A DNA stretch of 64,000 nt. It comes from Rotaria sordida (taxonomy: Eukaryota; Rotifera; Eurotatoria; Philodinida; Philodinidae). The notes under the pieces are model-generated. The model did no database searches. It worked only from the letters and a program-made list of their open reading frames with translations, and was not told where the DNA came from. A program made the translations under genes and the position numbers. The stretch covers positions 1 to 64,000 of the forward strand of contig CAJNOL010000751.1 of the NCBI GenBank assembly GCA_905250125.1. Direction: 5' to 3'. Positions 46,501-58,000 of the stretch are shown here, piece after piece (position 1 is the stretch's first letter; every line of letters starts with the position of its first letter).

Positions 46501-47450
46501 TAATAGAATTTTGCTAAAAATCGTCGTCAATTTGGTCGTACTATTGATACATATGGTAATATTCAAGAAAAACTTGTTCGAATGGAAATGCGACAATATG
46601 TTACTGAAAGTATAGCTTTTCTTTTGGCACAAAATATGGATCGAGGAATATCAGAATATCAATGTAAGAATTTGTTTTTGTTTTTTGTTTTTGATTTTTA
46701 TTTTATATTTATTGAATTAGAATTTTAGGTGAAGCAGCTATTGGAAAAATCTTTGCATCTGAATCAGCATGGTTTGTAGTTGATGAAGCAATACAAATTC
46801 ATGGTGGAATAGGTTTTATGAGAAACATTGGTCTTGAACGTGTTTTACGTGATTTACGTATATTTCGAATATTTGAAGGTGCTAATGATGTTCTTCGTTT
46901 ATTTATTGCTCTTACTGGTTTTCAATATGTTGGTTTACATTTACGTGAATTACAAAAAACAGTTAAATATTTTTATTTTAATATTATTGTTGGTGAAAGT
47001 TCAAAACGTTTACGTCGTGGTATTGGTATATCATCAGGTCCAAATATAAATGAATATATACATTCATCACTTCATCCATCAGGTTTACTTTTATCAAAAT
47101 CTATTGATTATTTTGGTATAGTTATTGAACAACTTCTTATAAAATATGGTAAAGGAATTCGTGATGAACAATTTATTATTCATCGTATTGGAGATATAAC
47201 TATTGATTTATATTCTATGGCAGTTTGTTTATCACGTTGTACACAATCATTTCAAAATCAGATATCATCAGCTATACATGAATCTAATTTAGTACGAATT
47301 TGGTGTGAAGAAGCTTATGAGAGAATTAATAATAATATAAATCTTATTCAAAATTCCGCTTTTATTGAAAGAACAAGATTAATGTCAGAATTATCTGGAG
47401 AAATTATTGATAAAGAATCAACTGTTCCTGTACATCCATTGAGTTTTTGA
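43508..47450 (+). CDS. ACADVL: Very-long-chain acyl-CoA dehydrogenase, mitochondrial
   Basis: Six exons, 43508-43936, 44003-44282, 44747-45078, 45135-45221, 46507-46663 and 46729-47450, join in phase to 668 residues (human ACADVL 655). A basic, Ser-rich leader of about 90 residues suits mitochondrial import. Acyl-CoA dehydrogenase signatures follow: [64 protein letters not shown] and HGGIGFM. The catalytic glutamate is in [14 protein letters not shown]. The extra C-terminal domain, ending in HPLSF, is present as in inner-membrane VLCAD dimers. It does the FAD-linked first step of long-chain beta-oxidation. The N-terminal [20 protein letters not shown] favours ACADVL over ACAD9. AATAAA lies at 47575. 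Confidence 0.92.
46092..46315. repeat. Fold-back element in ACADVL intron 4
   Basis: Arms of about 85 bp face each other: 'tttttataaaggttgacaaa' at the left and its inverse 'gtcaacctttataaa' at the right, with further matches through 'tttctcgaaatt'. The centre is a short A/T stretch near 46200. The host intron is 1.29 kb, far longer than its neighbours. Confidence 0.6.
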
Positions 47451-47780
47451 ACGATACTTTTTCTTTTTTAATGATTTATTTATATTTTCTTTTTTTCGAA
47501 AATTTATTTCTATTTTAAAGAAATAATTGAAGTACTTATTTTTATGTTATACATATATTCGGGCAGATTTTGAAAATAAATAAATATGTTTGTATTAATG
47601 AAAGAATGAAAGAAAAATTTATCATATTCATATTTTTCTAATCGAAATTGAATAGTCACCCTGAAGATACGAGATAATTTTGTTCAGATTTTCGTATTCG
47701 ATGACTAGCGCACTCTGTAACATTCTTTAGACGACTAGAGACGGTCGGGGTCCGAAAATTTCTGATCCGAATCCGATTAA

Positions 47781-48195
47781 CCCTTTGAGTCCGGGATTAT
47801 TTTTATATAGTATAAAGAACGCGATGGGTTGATAGGCGAATCAGCCCTACAATAAGTTTTGGATTCGAAACCCCAACTATATTACACCAAACGAAAGAGC
47901 TTAGTGAGTTGAGCATTTTTTGTGACGGAACTTGATCTTTTAAATGAAACCATGAAGAATTTTCAATAAACTAAATTGTAAAATTTCAGTCTTTTTAATC
48001 GTTGTCATGCTCGGAACTCTTCACGGTTTCATTTAAAAGGTCAGGTTCCGTCACAAAAAATGCTCAACTCGAGAAGCCCTTTCATTTGGTATAATATAGT
48101 TGGGGTTTCGAATCAAAAAAATTTTATAGGACTGATTTGCCTACCGACCTCTCTCGTCCTTTTTACTACATAAAAATAATCATGGACTCAATGGG
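47781..48195. mobile_element. piggyBac-type palindromic MITE with TTAA flanks
   Basis: The element starts CCCTTTGAGTCC and ends GGACTCAATGGG, with TTAA on both sides (47777-47780 and 48196-48199). TTAA target duplication and CCC-starting ends are the hallmark of piggyBac elements. The arms are long, including 'gagcattttttgtgacggaa' at the left and its inverse at the right, meeting near 47985. It has no transposase frame. Confidence 0.8.
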
Positions 48196-48329
48196 TTAAG
48201 GAAGAACCCATAATTATCAGTAATTATAGATAACCTTAACCGCACAAATATTCTAAATACAAATATTTATGCAATTTATACTATTAAATAACTAAAACAC
48301 CATGTTTTTTAAAGGTATTCAGTGTACAA

Positions 48330-48375
48330 AATCCCAGGACGCACATGTGCGTCGCCCAGACCCAAAGGGTTAACA
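48330..48375. mobile_element. Second piggyBac-like end
   Basis: GACGCACATGTGCGTC is a perfect 16-bp palindrome, followed shortly by CCCAAAGGGTTAA. Read backwards this is TTAA-CCCTTTGGGTC, a piggyBac-type end close to but different from that of the neighbouring MITE. No matching left end was identified. Confidence 0.5.
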
Positions 48376-50233
48376 GACAATATTATAATGCTGTTAAATG
48401 AACTGGATCATTAGATGTATAATATATATCTAATGATTTCTTTGATATGATTTGCTTTTGATAATAAACATTCGTTTATTGTGTAAAACTTCCACTCAAT
48501 ATTTATTTCTTGGTTTTTCTAGTTGCTTTCATTCTAGTTCTATTAACATAAAAAAGAAAAAGAAACACAAAATGATCATAATATTCTGAATTAGTGAAAA
48601 TATCAAAATTTCTCTTTCGAAGCTATAATTGACATTGTAAATTGAGACTGACAAATAAAATGATATTCTTTGCATTTGAGCTTGTTGACATCAGAAAAGT
48701 TTTATTTTTTATTTTTTTAAATAGTTGTAATATTCACATGTTTTCTAAATAAGCTGTATTGATAGATAACATATATATGTACTGCTGACTTCTTATTATT
48801 CGAAGATACAAAATAACAATAAAGTATAACAAAGTCAAATATGTACTTTTCGTTTTCTATTTTTGAATATTGTTTGTCTGTATTATAGTATTCCCCATTT
48901 TGATGATAGAGAAGCCTTTTTCTTTTTCTTCAAACTTCATTACTCATTTTATTATTTATTTACACATCAAAGAAATATGAAAGTATATGTTAATGAATAA
49001 TATGAAACAAAATTTTTATCTTTCAATCTGTAGAGAATTATCAATATAAAAAAGTCATGTTTGTGCATAAATCGATTTGTTAATTATACCGAATCAAATT
49101 GTTGAAGACGTAACGATACTAAGCGGAATCGTAAAAAACAACCGCTCAATAAAGATACATCTCAATAATGAACGGTGTATATATGTATGTTTTAATCTAA
49201 ATAAACGAATATTAAATATGTGTGAATAAGAAAGTAGTAAAACAAAATGAAATATTGATTTAAAGAAAGAGAAAATGTATAGATAGTTTGTGTTGTAATA
49301 AAAGACATTTGAACATTTTGTTTTATTATTATTTTCACCCACCTGACTTTTTTTAATTTAAATAAGCTGATGCACTTGGTAAATTTATAAATAGTCAAAC
49401 ATTGAATCGAAAAAAAAGAAGAAAAGTAATCTAGAGAATAACCTATGTTGCTATCGATTTCCATCTGTTTTCTTTTCTTCGTAGTTTGCCTATGTTAAAT
49501 GTATGAATTATTGAAGAATGTGGCGCTTGATGAATCCATCAAATATAATTCAATCATCTTTTTTCTTTATTTTTTTCATTTTAAAATTGTTCAAGTGTAG
49601 ATCTCGTATATGTTTGCAAAACTACCTTTTTTTTTCTCTCTTCTCTTTTGCCTATAAAAGAAAAAATAGAGGAAAAGAACAATGTAAGAGCTCTTCTCTC
49701 TCAAGTGTGACGACAAGTAAAGTGATTAAATGCAAGGAAGTCAACAACACACATGAGAGAAGAAATTTTTTTTTTTCATTTCTAAATTGTCCATCATGTC
49801 TCTCTTTCGTACTGGTTTGTATCCATACGAGTTTATCGATAAGTGTTTTCTTTTATTTCCACTGTAACGATTTCCTTTTCTCGTTTTTTTTTTTTTTTGT
49901 CATATTCTTATGCATTCGAAGAACATTATACAATAAGTACAACATCAACCGTTTCGGCTCATGAATTTCAAACGAGTCAAAAAAAAAACAAGTGTATATT
50001 TAGAATGCAATACAACAAAAAAAACTTTACACAACTAAAAATTAAAATGAATTTTTGCATTGTCACTGTCTACTTATCTGTTCGATGTGGAAATGAAAGG
50101 AAATTAAAATATCGAGACATATGAACTAAAAACATTTCAAATGAATGTGAAATTCTACCAAATTCTTTTCTTCTTTAAAAGTGATAATTAGATTTGATAA
50201 AATATACCTTTTGTATGTATATGAGCACAAGAC

Positions 50234-50265
<32 letters not shown>

Positions 50266-50546
50266 AAAGAACAAATGATGGAATAAAATATCTCATGGAG
50301 ATTTGATCATCAAATAATAAGCTAAACTTACTAATGTGAAATGATGAAATTGCATACTATATTTTTCTTTTCATATATGTAATGTTGTGTATGTGTATTT
50401 TGAAAGACGCAGGTAGCCGACTGTTGTGTTGAATGAAGGAGAGAATAGTTGTTACAGTAGAAGTATAGAGAAGAAAAAAAACCTGAGAGAAAATTATGAA
50501 AATGTTCGTTAAGAGTGTCTACACGTAGCAGTGCCTCGATCTCTTT

Positions 50547-50584
<38 letters not shown>

Positions 50585-51401
50585 GTACGATGCATTTTGA
50601 AATTCCATTNNNNNNNNNNTCAATCGCACAATATTTTTCTACTGCGGTTAGTATGTTTCTCTCTCTGCTTCTCTACTATATGATTTCTATCTTTATTTTA
50701 GAAGAGATTGAAAATGAATACATCAAGGTATGAAACATTGTTGCAAGCAAATAAATTCATTTGACGTATGGCGACTTCTCTTTTTCTTTTTTTTCCCCAC
50801 TCTTGATTTGTTTGTTTAAGACAATGACATTTTCTTTTTTTTCATTTTCAGAATATATGTTAGACGACGATAAAGACAAACAAGTATCATGGCAGCAACA
50901 ATACTTTGTTTGCACATTCATTCGAACGAGTCATATGGAAATTTTCAATTGAATTCAATTTTTCTATAACTACATTTATATTTTTAATAATAGATTTTTA
51001 TATTTTGATAAATATAATTAATTAATTTATTAAGAAAATACGAAACAAGAGAAAAAAAGGATGTGTAGAACAATGGATTATTCATAAAAATAACAGCAGA
51101 GCGAAACAAAAAAAGATTTTTAATCTAAAGAAAAAAAACAAATGATGAAATTTTGTTTTTTTTTTCTGTAAATTAAAACGAAGTATAAAGAAACAAAAAA
51201 AAGAAGATATTTCATGTAATTCAGATGTCACTTCAAGTATCATATTTTCTGATTGGTTGTTAATTTAACGAAAGATAATCAAGACATTGTTCAAAACATT
51301 CATTCTTTGTTGTGTAACGGTTTTTTTTTTCGTATCTTCAATTTGTTGAAATTTCAGACAAACGTTTCTTTTGTAAGAGGTCCAAGAAGGAAAAAAAGAA
51401 C
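48376..51401. other. Intergenic, homopolymer-rich, with a small gap
   Basis: No gene is supported. The many short open frames between 49000 and 51000 are rich in Phe, Ser, Lys or Asn because of poly-T and poly-A tracts. A (CT)n microsatellite at about 50550-50580 ends 30 bp before a 10-N gap at 50610-50619. A long A tract lies at 50234-50271. Confidence 0.5.
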
Positions 51402-54400
51402 ATGCCTTTAACTGATCAACAATTACGTCAAGAATTACTTAATTATGGTGAAACTGTTCCACCAATAACACAACGTAATCGTGAACAACTTCGTGCACGA
51501 CTTGAACAACTTCGATCACGAACACGTTCACCAACTAAGAGTTCACCATCACGTACACGTGCTAATATATCGACAACAACACATTCACGACCTAAACATG
51601 GTTTAATTGAATTAAGTGATTCAGAAACAGATACGTCATCTGCGGAATATTCTACATTACGTCGTCCAGGACGAGAAACACATATTCAAACACGTTCGAT
51701 TGCTGTAGGACGAGATTCAGATCGATCAAATACATTACCAATATCAACTGTAGCTGTTGATGTTGAACAATCAAGTAAGTATTTTTGTTATTAATTTATT
51801 ATAAGATGTTGGAAATACAAAAAATTAAAGCAGAATTTTTTTTTATATGGTTAGATAGAGTGTGATGAGCTGATCAAAAATATTTATATATTTTAATTCG
51901 ATTGGAATGAGTTTTTAGAAGAAAAAATTTCAAAACTGAATCTAGGAAAGTTATTTATAAATACCTTTTTAATTTCGTATTTTCGGCACCTTATAAGGAA
52001 TCTTGTTATTGATTTTTTTTTTTAGTTGCTCGTCATCGTCGTGAAATTCAACAATTAATTGATTCAGCACGTGATAGAACTCGTGCTGCAAGTGCAAATA
52101 TGTCTTCTGAACAATATGAACCATCGAAAACAATAACATCAACTCGTCCAAATTCAATGACATCATCTCGTTATACACCATCAATTAAAACTGATCTAAA
52201 AAAAATGATTAAACAACCATCATGGTTTAATCGTTTACGACAAACAATTGAATTATTTTGGAAAACAAATAAAAATGTTATTACAGATGTATTAAAAGCT
52301 TTATTTGTTGGTTTAATTCTTGCTTGTGGACTTATTGTTCTTAAAAATAAATTAGGTGATATTATTCCACGACATAAAGGTAAATTTGTTAATGAATTTT
52401 GTATTTAAGATTTTGATTTTTTTTTTGTACTGGTTGTAGGAATTACTTGTACTCCTGATAATGCGGTAAGATTTTTTGTTTGTTTGTTTGTATAGTTGAT
52501 AATACTATATTTAAGACCGACTGTGATGATATGATACCAATAATTAATTCACTACGAAAACATCTTCAAATTCGACTTGGTAATTATGAAAAAAATGATT
52601 AAAAACAAATTTTTTTATATTTTGATTATATATCTTTTATTTTAAGGTGAAGTTGAATGTCGTTTTCGTCCAAAAAATGAACGTCATGTAACAAAACCTG
52701 AAATAAATAAATATTTAGATGACAAAGTAATTTAAAATTAAATTCATTGATTTTTTTATATATATATACAAAAAATTCATAGGGATTTAAATTTGAATCG
52801 AATTCTGAAGAACGATGGAAAACATTAATTACTTATATATTGGATAAACCAGTTGATGATATCTTGTAAGTTTATGTTATCTTTGAAAATAAGTAGAGAT
52901 ATACTGAGATTGTTAGGATTAAGATTACAGGAAGATCTTTAAATATGAATATGCTTTTCGATTGAGATGATGTGCTTACAATGATCATGTCAATTGAAGT
53001 ATTATCTTGATTTTGATTAGAAAAATTCGAGTTGAGAATGTTGAATTTTCCAATCCTAAGAGATATATGCAACAAAAATAATAGTATCCATTTTTTTTTT
53101 GAACTATTTAGAGTATTGAATAATCAAAATGAACAAGTGCAAGATATTAATAGTGCACACAAATTAGCGGCAACAGAAGGAATTCATTCATTATTATGTC
53201 GTACTCGTAGAAGTGTTAATTCAGTAATGCAACATTTAGCTTGGCTTGTATTAGGTAATGAATTTTTTTTGTTTCATTTAATTTTATAAATGATTAATCT
53301 TAATTTTTTTTTGTTTAGGTACAACTGGTCTTCTAGCATTAGTTTGGTTTATTAAACGACGTTCAAAACAAAATGAAGAAAGTGAAAATACATATAAAAA
53401 TTTTATAGAAAAAATTACTAATTTACTTGAAAATCAATATGAAGAACATTTACATAATCCAGAAGTAAAACCATGGCTTGCTATAAGTCATATTCGTGAT
53501 ATGCTTATTCCAGTACAAGATCGGTTAGTAATAATATATTCTTTTTTTTTTTTGTTTTCGTATATAAATTTTTTTTTGTAATATTTATTTAAGTAAACGT
53601 TTAAAAAATCTTTGGGAACGAGCTAAAAAACAAATAAGTGAACATGAATCACGTATACGTGCCGAATCACAATTAATACATGGTGAAGAATTTGAAGTTT
53701 GGCGATGGATACAACCACGTTCATCAAATCCATCACCAACAAGACAACAACGAACGGTTAATTAAAATGAACTTGAAATCTCTTTTTAAAATGAATCTAT
53801 TTTTTGTTATTTTAGGAATCACCACATAATTCAAATGAAGAAAGTTATGTTTATATGCCACCTGATGTTGGTCTTACAGAATGTCTTAAATTACGAAATT
53901 TCTTTGATCCAAATGGGTATGAATTATAATATAATGATGATGATCAGAGATCGTTGCGGAAGATTTATTTGCAAGAAAATAGTTGAATTTTGTAAAAGAT
54001 GATTAAGGTCCTGTTGATCTCGGCTGGATTCAAAGTTTTATTTTTTTGTCGGATTCGGGTCCATAATTTTAATTTTTTTCGAGGTCGGATTCAACCTTTT
54101 ATTTTTTGTTGGGCCCGATTACACGTTTTTATGGACCCGCTGCTCCTCAGATGAGAAATACAGCAACAAGATATAACTGTACATTGAGTTATTTTTCTGA
54201 GATTAGCGAAAAAATAGCTGAAATCTTGATCCTTCATTTGTTCATGTACAGGTATTGATGGAAAAACTCTCGGGTTTGAACCCGACCGGGTTCGGAGCCA
54301 CAAAAACATGGACCTGCAGCTCCCTAGTGAATGGGTAAATGTTTGTAAAAAGTAACGAAACTTACCATGACCCAGCTCTTCTACGACAGACGATCAAGCT

Positions 54401-54823
54401 ATCCCTTCCTAATTGTTTTCATTTTCGTAATTATAGTTTTATAATGTGTTCACCGTTGTTTTCTTAGAGAATACAAAAAAAAATTTATTTGAATTTTTCT
54501 TGTTTAGTGTTGCTGACGATGATGAAATCGATCTAGTTGTTGATAGTATTCAAAATCGTTGTGCAACAGTTAAAAGAATTGAACATATTGGTATACATTC
54601 AATATTTGTTTACTTGAAATTTTCATCAAAAGAAGCAGCTGCTCAAGGTTTTCATTTACTTAATAATTGGAAATATCATGGTAAAGAAATTTTTGTTTTA
54701 AAAAACAAAAGAAAATTTTTTTTTGTGATTTTTATTTAAGGCCGTCAAATTATTGCAAAATACCTTCGTCTTGAACGATATCATGAACATTTTCCTGAAG
54801 CTCTCGAGAGTAGTTCAACATAA
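51402..54823 (+). CDS. LEMD3: MAN1 / LEM-domain inner nuclear membrane protein
   Basis: Twelve exons join in phase to 615 residues: 51402-51774, 52026-52379, 52440-52465, 52516-52579, 52647-52726, 52783-52865, 53112-53254, 53319-53523, 53594-53756, 53816-53916, 54508-54680, 54741-54823. Residues 1-40 are a LEM domain (LTDQQLRQELLNYGETVPPI), which binds BAF. An Arg/Ser-rich linker follows, then membrane helix 1 (VLKALFVGLILACGLIVL), a lumenal MSC domain, helix 2 (HLAWLVLGTTGLLALVWF) and a winged-helix region (VKPWLAISHIRDMLIP). The C-terminal RRM-like domain ends IAKYLRLERYHEHFPEAL, a MAN1 hallmark that LEMD2 lacks. MAN1 tethers chromatin and, in animals, binds R-Smads. It is shorter than human MAN1 (911) but domain-complete. 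Confidence 0.92.
54035..54320. repeat. GC-rich dispersed repeat in LEMD3 intron 10
   Basis: Repeated words tcggattcgggtcc, gaggtcggattcaacc, gggcccgatt and, at the right, gggtttgaacccgaccgggt lie in the longest LEMD3 intron (591 bp). They match the family at 40670, 47745 and 56795. The pairs can fold back on each other. Confidence 0.55.
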
Positions 54824-55090
54824 TTAAATCAATTGTAGTATTGTGTCGCTCGTTTTTTTTTTGTCTTTTTGTTCGTGTTGTTGTTATTTTGTATTCCGGA
54901 AAACTACTCTATGATGTATTTGGATGAAAATTTTCTCTTCCTTCGTTTGTCTTAGAGTCTCTCTCAGAAGGAGGACATAATGAAATATATAAAAAAAAAA
55001 AAAAGGTTATACTTTCTTCTCTTTTTTTTTGTTTTTTTTTACACTGTTAATTACATAAATAAAGATATGAATATTGCAGATAAGATATAA
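54824..55090. promoter_or_regulatory. Compact LEMD3-INTS8 spacer with poly(A) and acceptor-like signals
   Basis: Only 267 bp separate the LEMD3 stop from the INTS8 ATG on the same strand. AATAAA lies at 55058-55063. A 3' splice-site-like sequence (long T tracts, then atattgcag ending at 55079) lies 11 bases before the INTS8 ATG. Bdelloids use spliced-leader trans-splicing, so the two genes may share one precursor RNA. This is inference from spacing and signals. Confidence 0.45.
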
Positions 55091-58000
55091 ATGAGTGAAT
55101 TTACATCATCTGTAAGTTCACAAACAACAAGTTGGTTTGAATTTTTACTTAATCCAACATTAATAGATACATTTCTAACAGAAGATAATCTCGGTAATAT
55201 AATTCATGAAATGAAAATTAAAAAAACATAAAGATTTGTTTTTGTTTTGAAGAAATTACTGGAACAGATTTAATTATACAATTTTTAATAAGTGCAAATT
55301 TAATTGAACAAAAAACAAAACTTAAAACAGCTACTGAAAATCCAAGTATGAGGATATATATATTGTGTAAATTATTTTCATATATTAAATCTTTATTTAG
55401 ATGATATTGAATTAAAAGATAATCGTATTCGAGCATTGAGACATTTGGCTATAAAAATCGCTGCTAAACTTAATTGGGATTTGGTAATTATTGAAAAACG
55501 GTAATGATATTGTTTGTTGTAGATTGATACTAAAAGTATTATAAATACAGTTTGATGAAGAACAGTTGTGGAAAGCTCGGAAATGTCTTGTTTGACTAAA
55601 AAATGTTTTCGGTATCAATCGAGTCTATTGATAAGACGTTTTCGATCAAATTTAGAAAACTAATTTTGAGAGATTCGAATTGTTTTCCTTTTTGCGTTCT
55701 GACTTCAAATACACTCTTTTCATCTTTGACAAATCGACTATTTATGGTAATGAATTATGTTTATATCATTGAAATTTTCCCATAAGAATTAGATAGTTCT
55801 GAAAAAAAAGCAAAATGAACAACTCCGTTGATAAATAAATTTTATTGTTATTAGAATAATTTAAAAGTTTCAGTGACAATACATTGATCTTTTTCATAAT
55901 GCACTATTTTTAAAAAAAAAGTGTATTAAAGGAACATACAGTAGTAGAATCTACTTCCTCGAGAAAGAGAAGTTCGTATTCGCTTTAAATTCCAGAACAT
56001 TCCAATGCTCCTATTCTTATTGCAATTTCTTAATCTTTTTTTGAATTTAGTGATTGTCATAATATAAACTCGAATAGTTCTTTTTTATTTGATATCTATC
56101 AGAGATCTGAATAATCATGATTTTTTCTGGATTGTAATCACAACGTATCTTGTCATACTCATGAAGATGTTTTGAACTTAGTTAAGATCACACGAAAATA
56201 AAACTGTTGAAAATCTTTTCTTGAGCATTAGTGTCATGAAATTTGACTACAGTTCATAAATAATCTGAAAATTTCATAAAAACTTTCGACATTTGTATGA
56301 ATTTGATCTTTGTTATTATCATGATGTAGCTTCTCATTTATAAACATAAATCAAAATTTAAGAACTATGAAGTTTATATATTCAATTTTATTTTAAACTA
56401 ACTGCAATGTTTAGAGATTGCTAAAAAATCATAGTAACAATATCTTAAATTGACGATCGATTAAATCACTATGATGCTTGTTCCTACGCTATAATACCTT
56501 TTTCTTTTTAACGACTTCAGGTACTTTAGCTATTTTAATTTTATATTTGACTCCATCATTTTATTTAAAGTACATAAATTTATTATACTTCAATTTCATT
56601 TTATATATGTTCGCAAATGATAATTAGCTAATCATAATAACAAGATACTTATTCACAGTCACGAGAGGTGAACACAGTCACGCTCATACTCAAATGTAAT
56701 AATAATCGTGATCGTAACTAATTTGAAAGCATTTAGTAATTACGTATTTCCATTTGCACGTTTATTCGCACTATCACCAATTATAACCGGCAGTAGAGCC
56801 TATCGGGTTCGGATTCGAGACGAACTTCAGTGGTCAGAGAATAACTATCGGTATACTTTAGTAGAATGGCGGTTATAAGGGAGTCGACTGTTTAAATATC
56901 AAACTATTGCCAATTCATTGTCGGTAAAGCGTGCGCTATATTGAACGGTTTAAAAACAATAAGGGTTTTGTTGTTTTCAAGGATGATCTCATATGTTGAT
57001 ATATTCTAGTATTCCTGTTGCGGTTGCATCAGATCTGATTCATTGTTTCGTACGATTGACAACTCAAAGTGATAAAAATTATAAAGATCGTGAACAATTA
57101 CAACAATTAAGTAGACTTGATGAACCAGCACTTTTTGCTGTACAATTATTACATAGATGGTTTGTATAGAAGAAAAAAAATAAAATAAAATTTATTCTTT
57201 TAAATCAATTTATTATTATTATTATTATTATTAAGGACTGTAAGAACATGTGTTCAATCATCATTTCCAACGAAACCTATAAAAATTTTTCAAGTTAATG
57301 TGTATGATTTATTTAATTTTGATTTTTTGTTTTTATGAAAAAATTTTTTTTTTTGTTTTATTCTTTTTTAGAGCTGGATATGTAAATCCATTACAACATA
57401 TGCGTGGACCAAATGAAAATGTAATTGAAATGGCACGTGCAAAGGTGAGAGAAAGTATCCAAGCATTAGAAGTTTTATTAGAATGCACATCAGTCGTACG
57501 CATACCTGTAGATGCGTGTTTTGGTTTAATTGATATTGAAAATGGTATTGTACCATGTGATTGGTCTCGTACAGAAATTTATCCACTTGTTGAATGTCTT
57601 GCACGTGTAAGAATTTTTTTATTATTATTATTATAAATAAATAATGGAGAAAAAAAAAATAAATATTGTAATAGATTGCTTATGATCTTGGTTCAATATA
57701 TTTTTATGAACAAAATTATGTTAATGCTTATACAATGTTTCGACGTGTTAATGATTTACGAAATCAATTAGAATCAACAAATTATTTTTCATCACTTGAT
57801 GGATATTTAATAGCACTTCATTCAATAAATCCATCTATGGAACAAAGTCTTTTACAAAAATCTAAAGAACGTTTTCTTATGGGTATACCACCATCACGTG
57901 CTTCTGTTGAAGTAATAACAAAAAAACAAAAAACCTCAAATTTTAAATTGAATTTAATTATTATAATTAAAATTTAGGATTATATTTCCATATTAGCAGA

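Noticed and set aside
43508..47450. ACAD9 instead of ACADVL
   Set aside because: The N-terminal [20 protein letters not shown] region and the C-terminal end fit ACADVL better. An ancestral ACADVL/ACAD9-like gene cannot be fully excluded.
49518..50124. Phe/Ser-rich frames of about 90-150 residues
   Set aside because: They derive from poly-T and CT tracts. Composition does not match the real genes nearby and no splice logic fits.
55603..55785. 60-residue frame inside INTS8 intron 3
   Set aside because: The exons on both sides join in phase without it and it has no similarity to INTS8.
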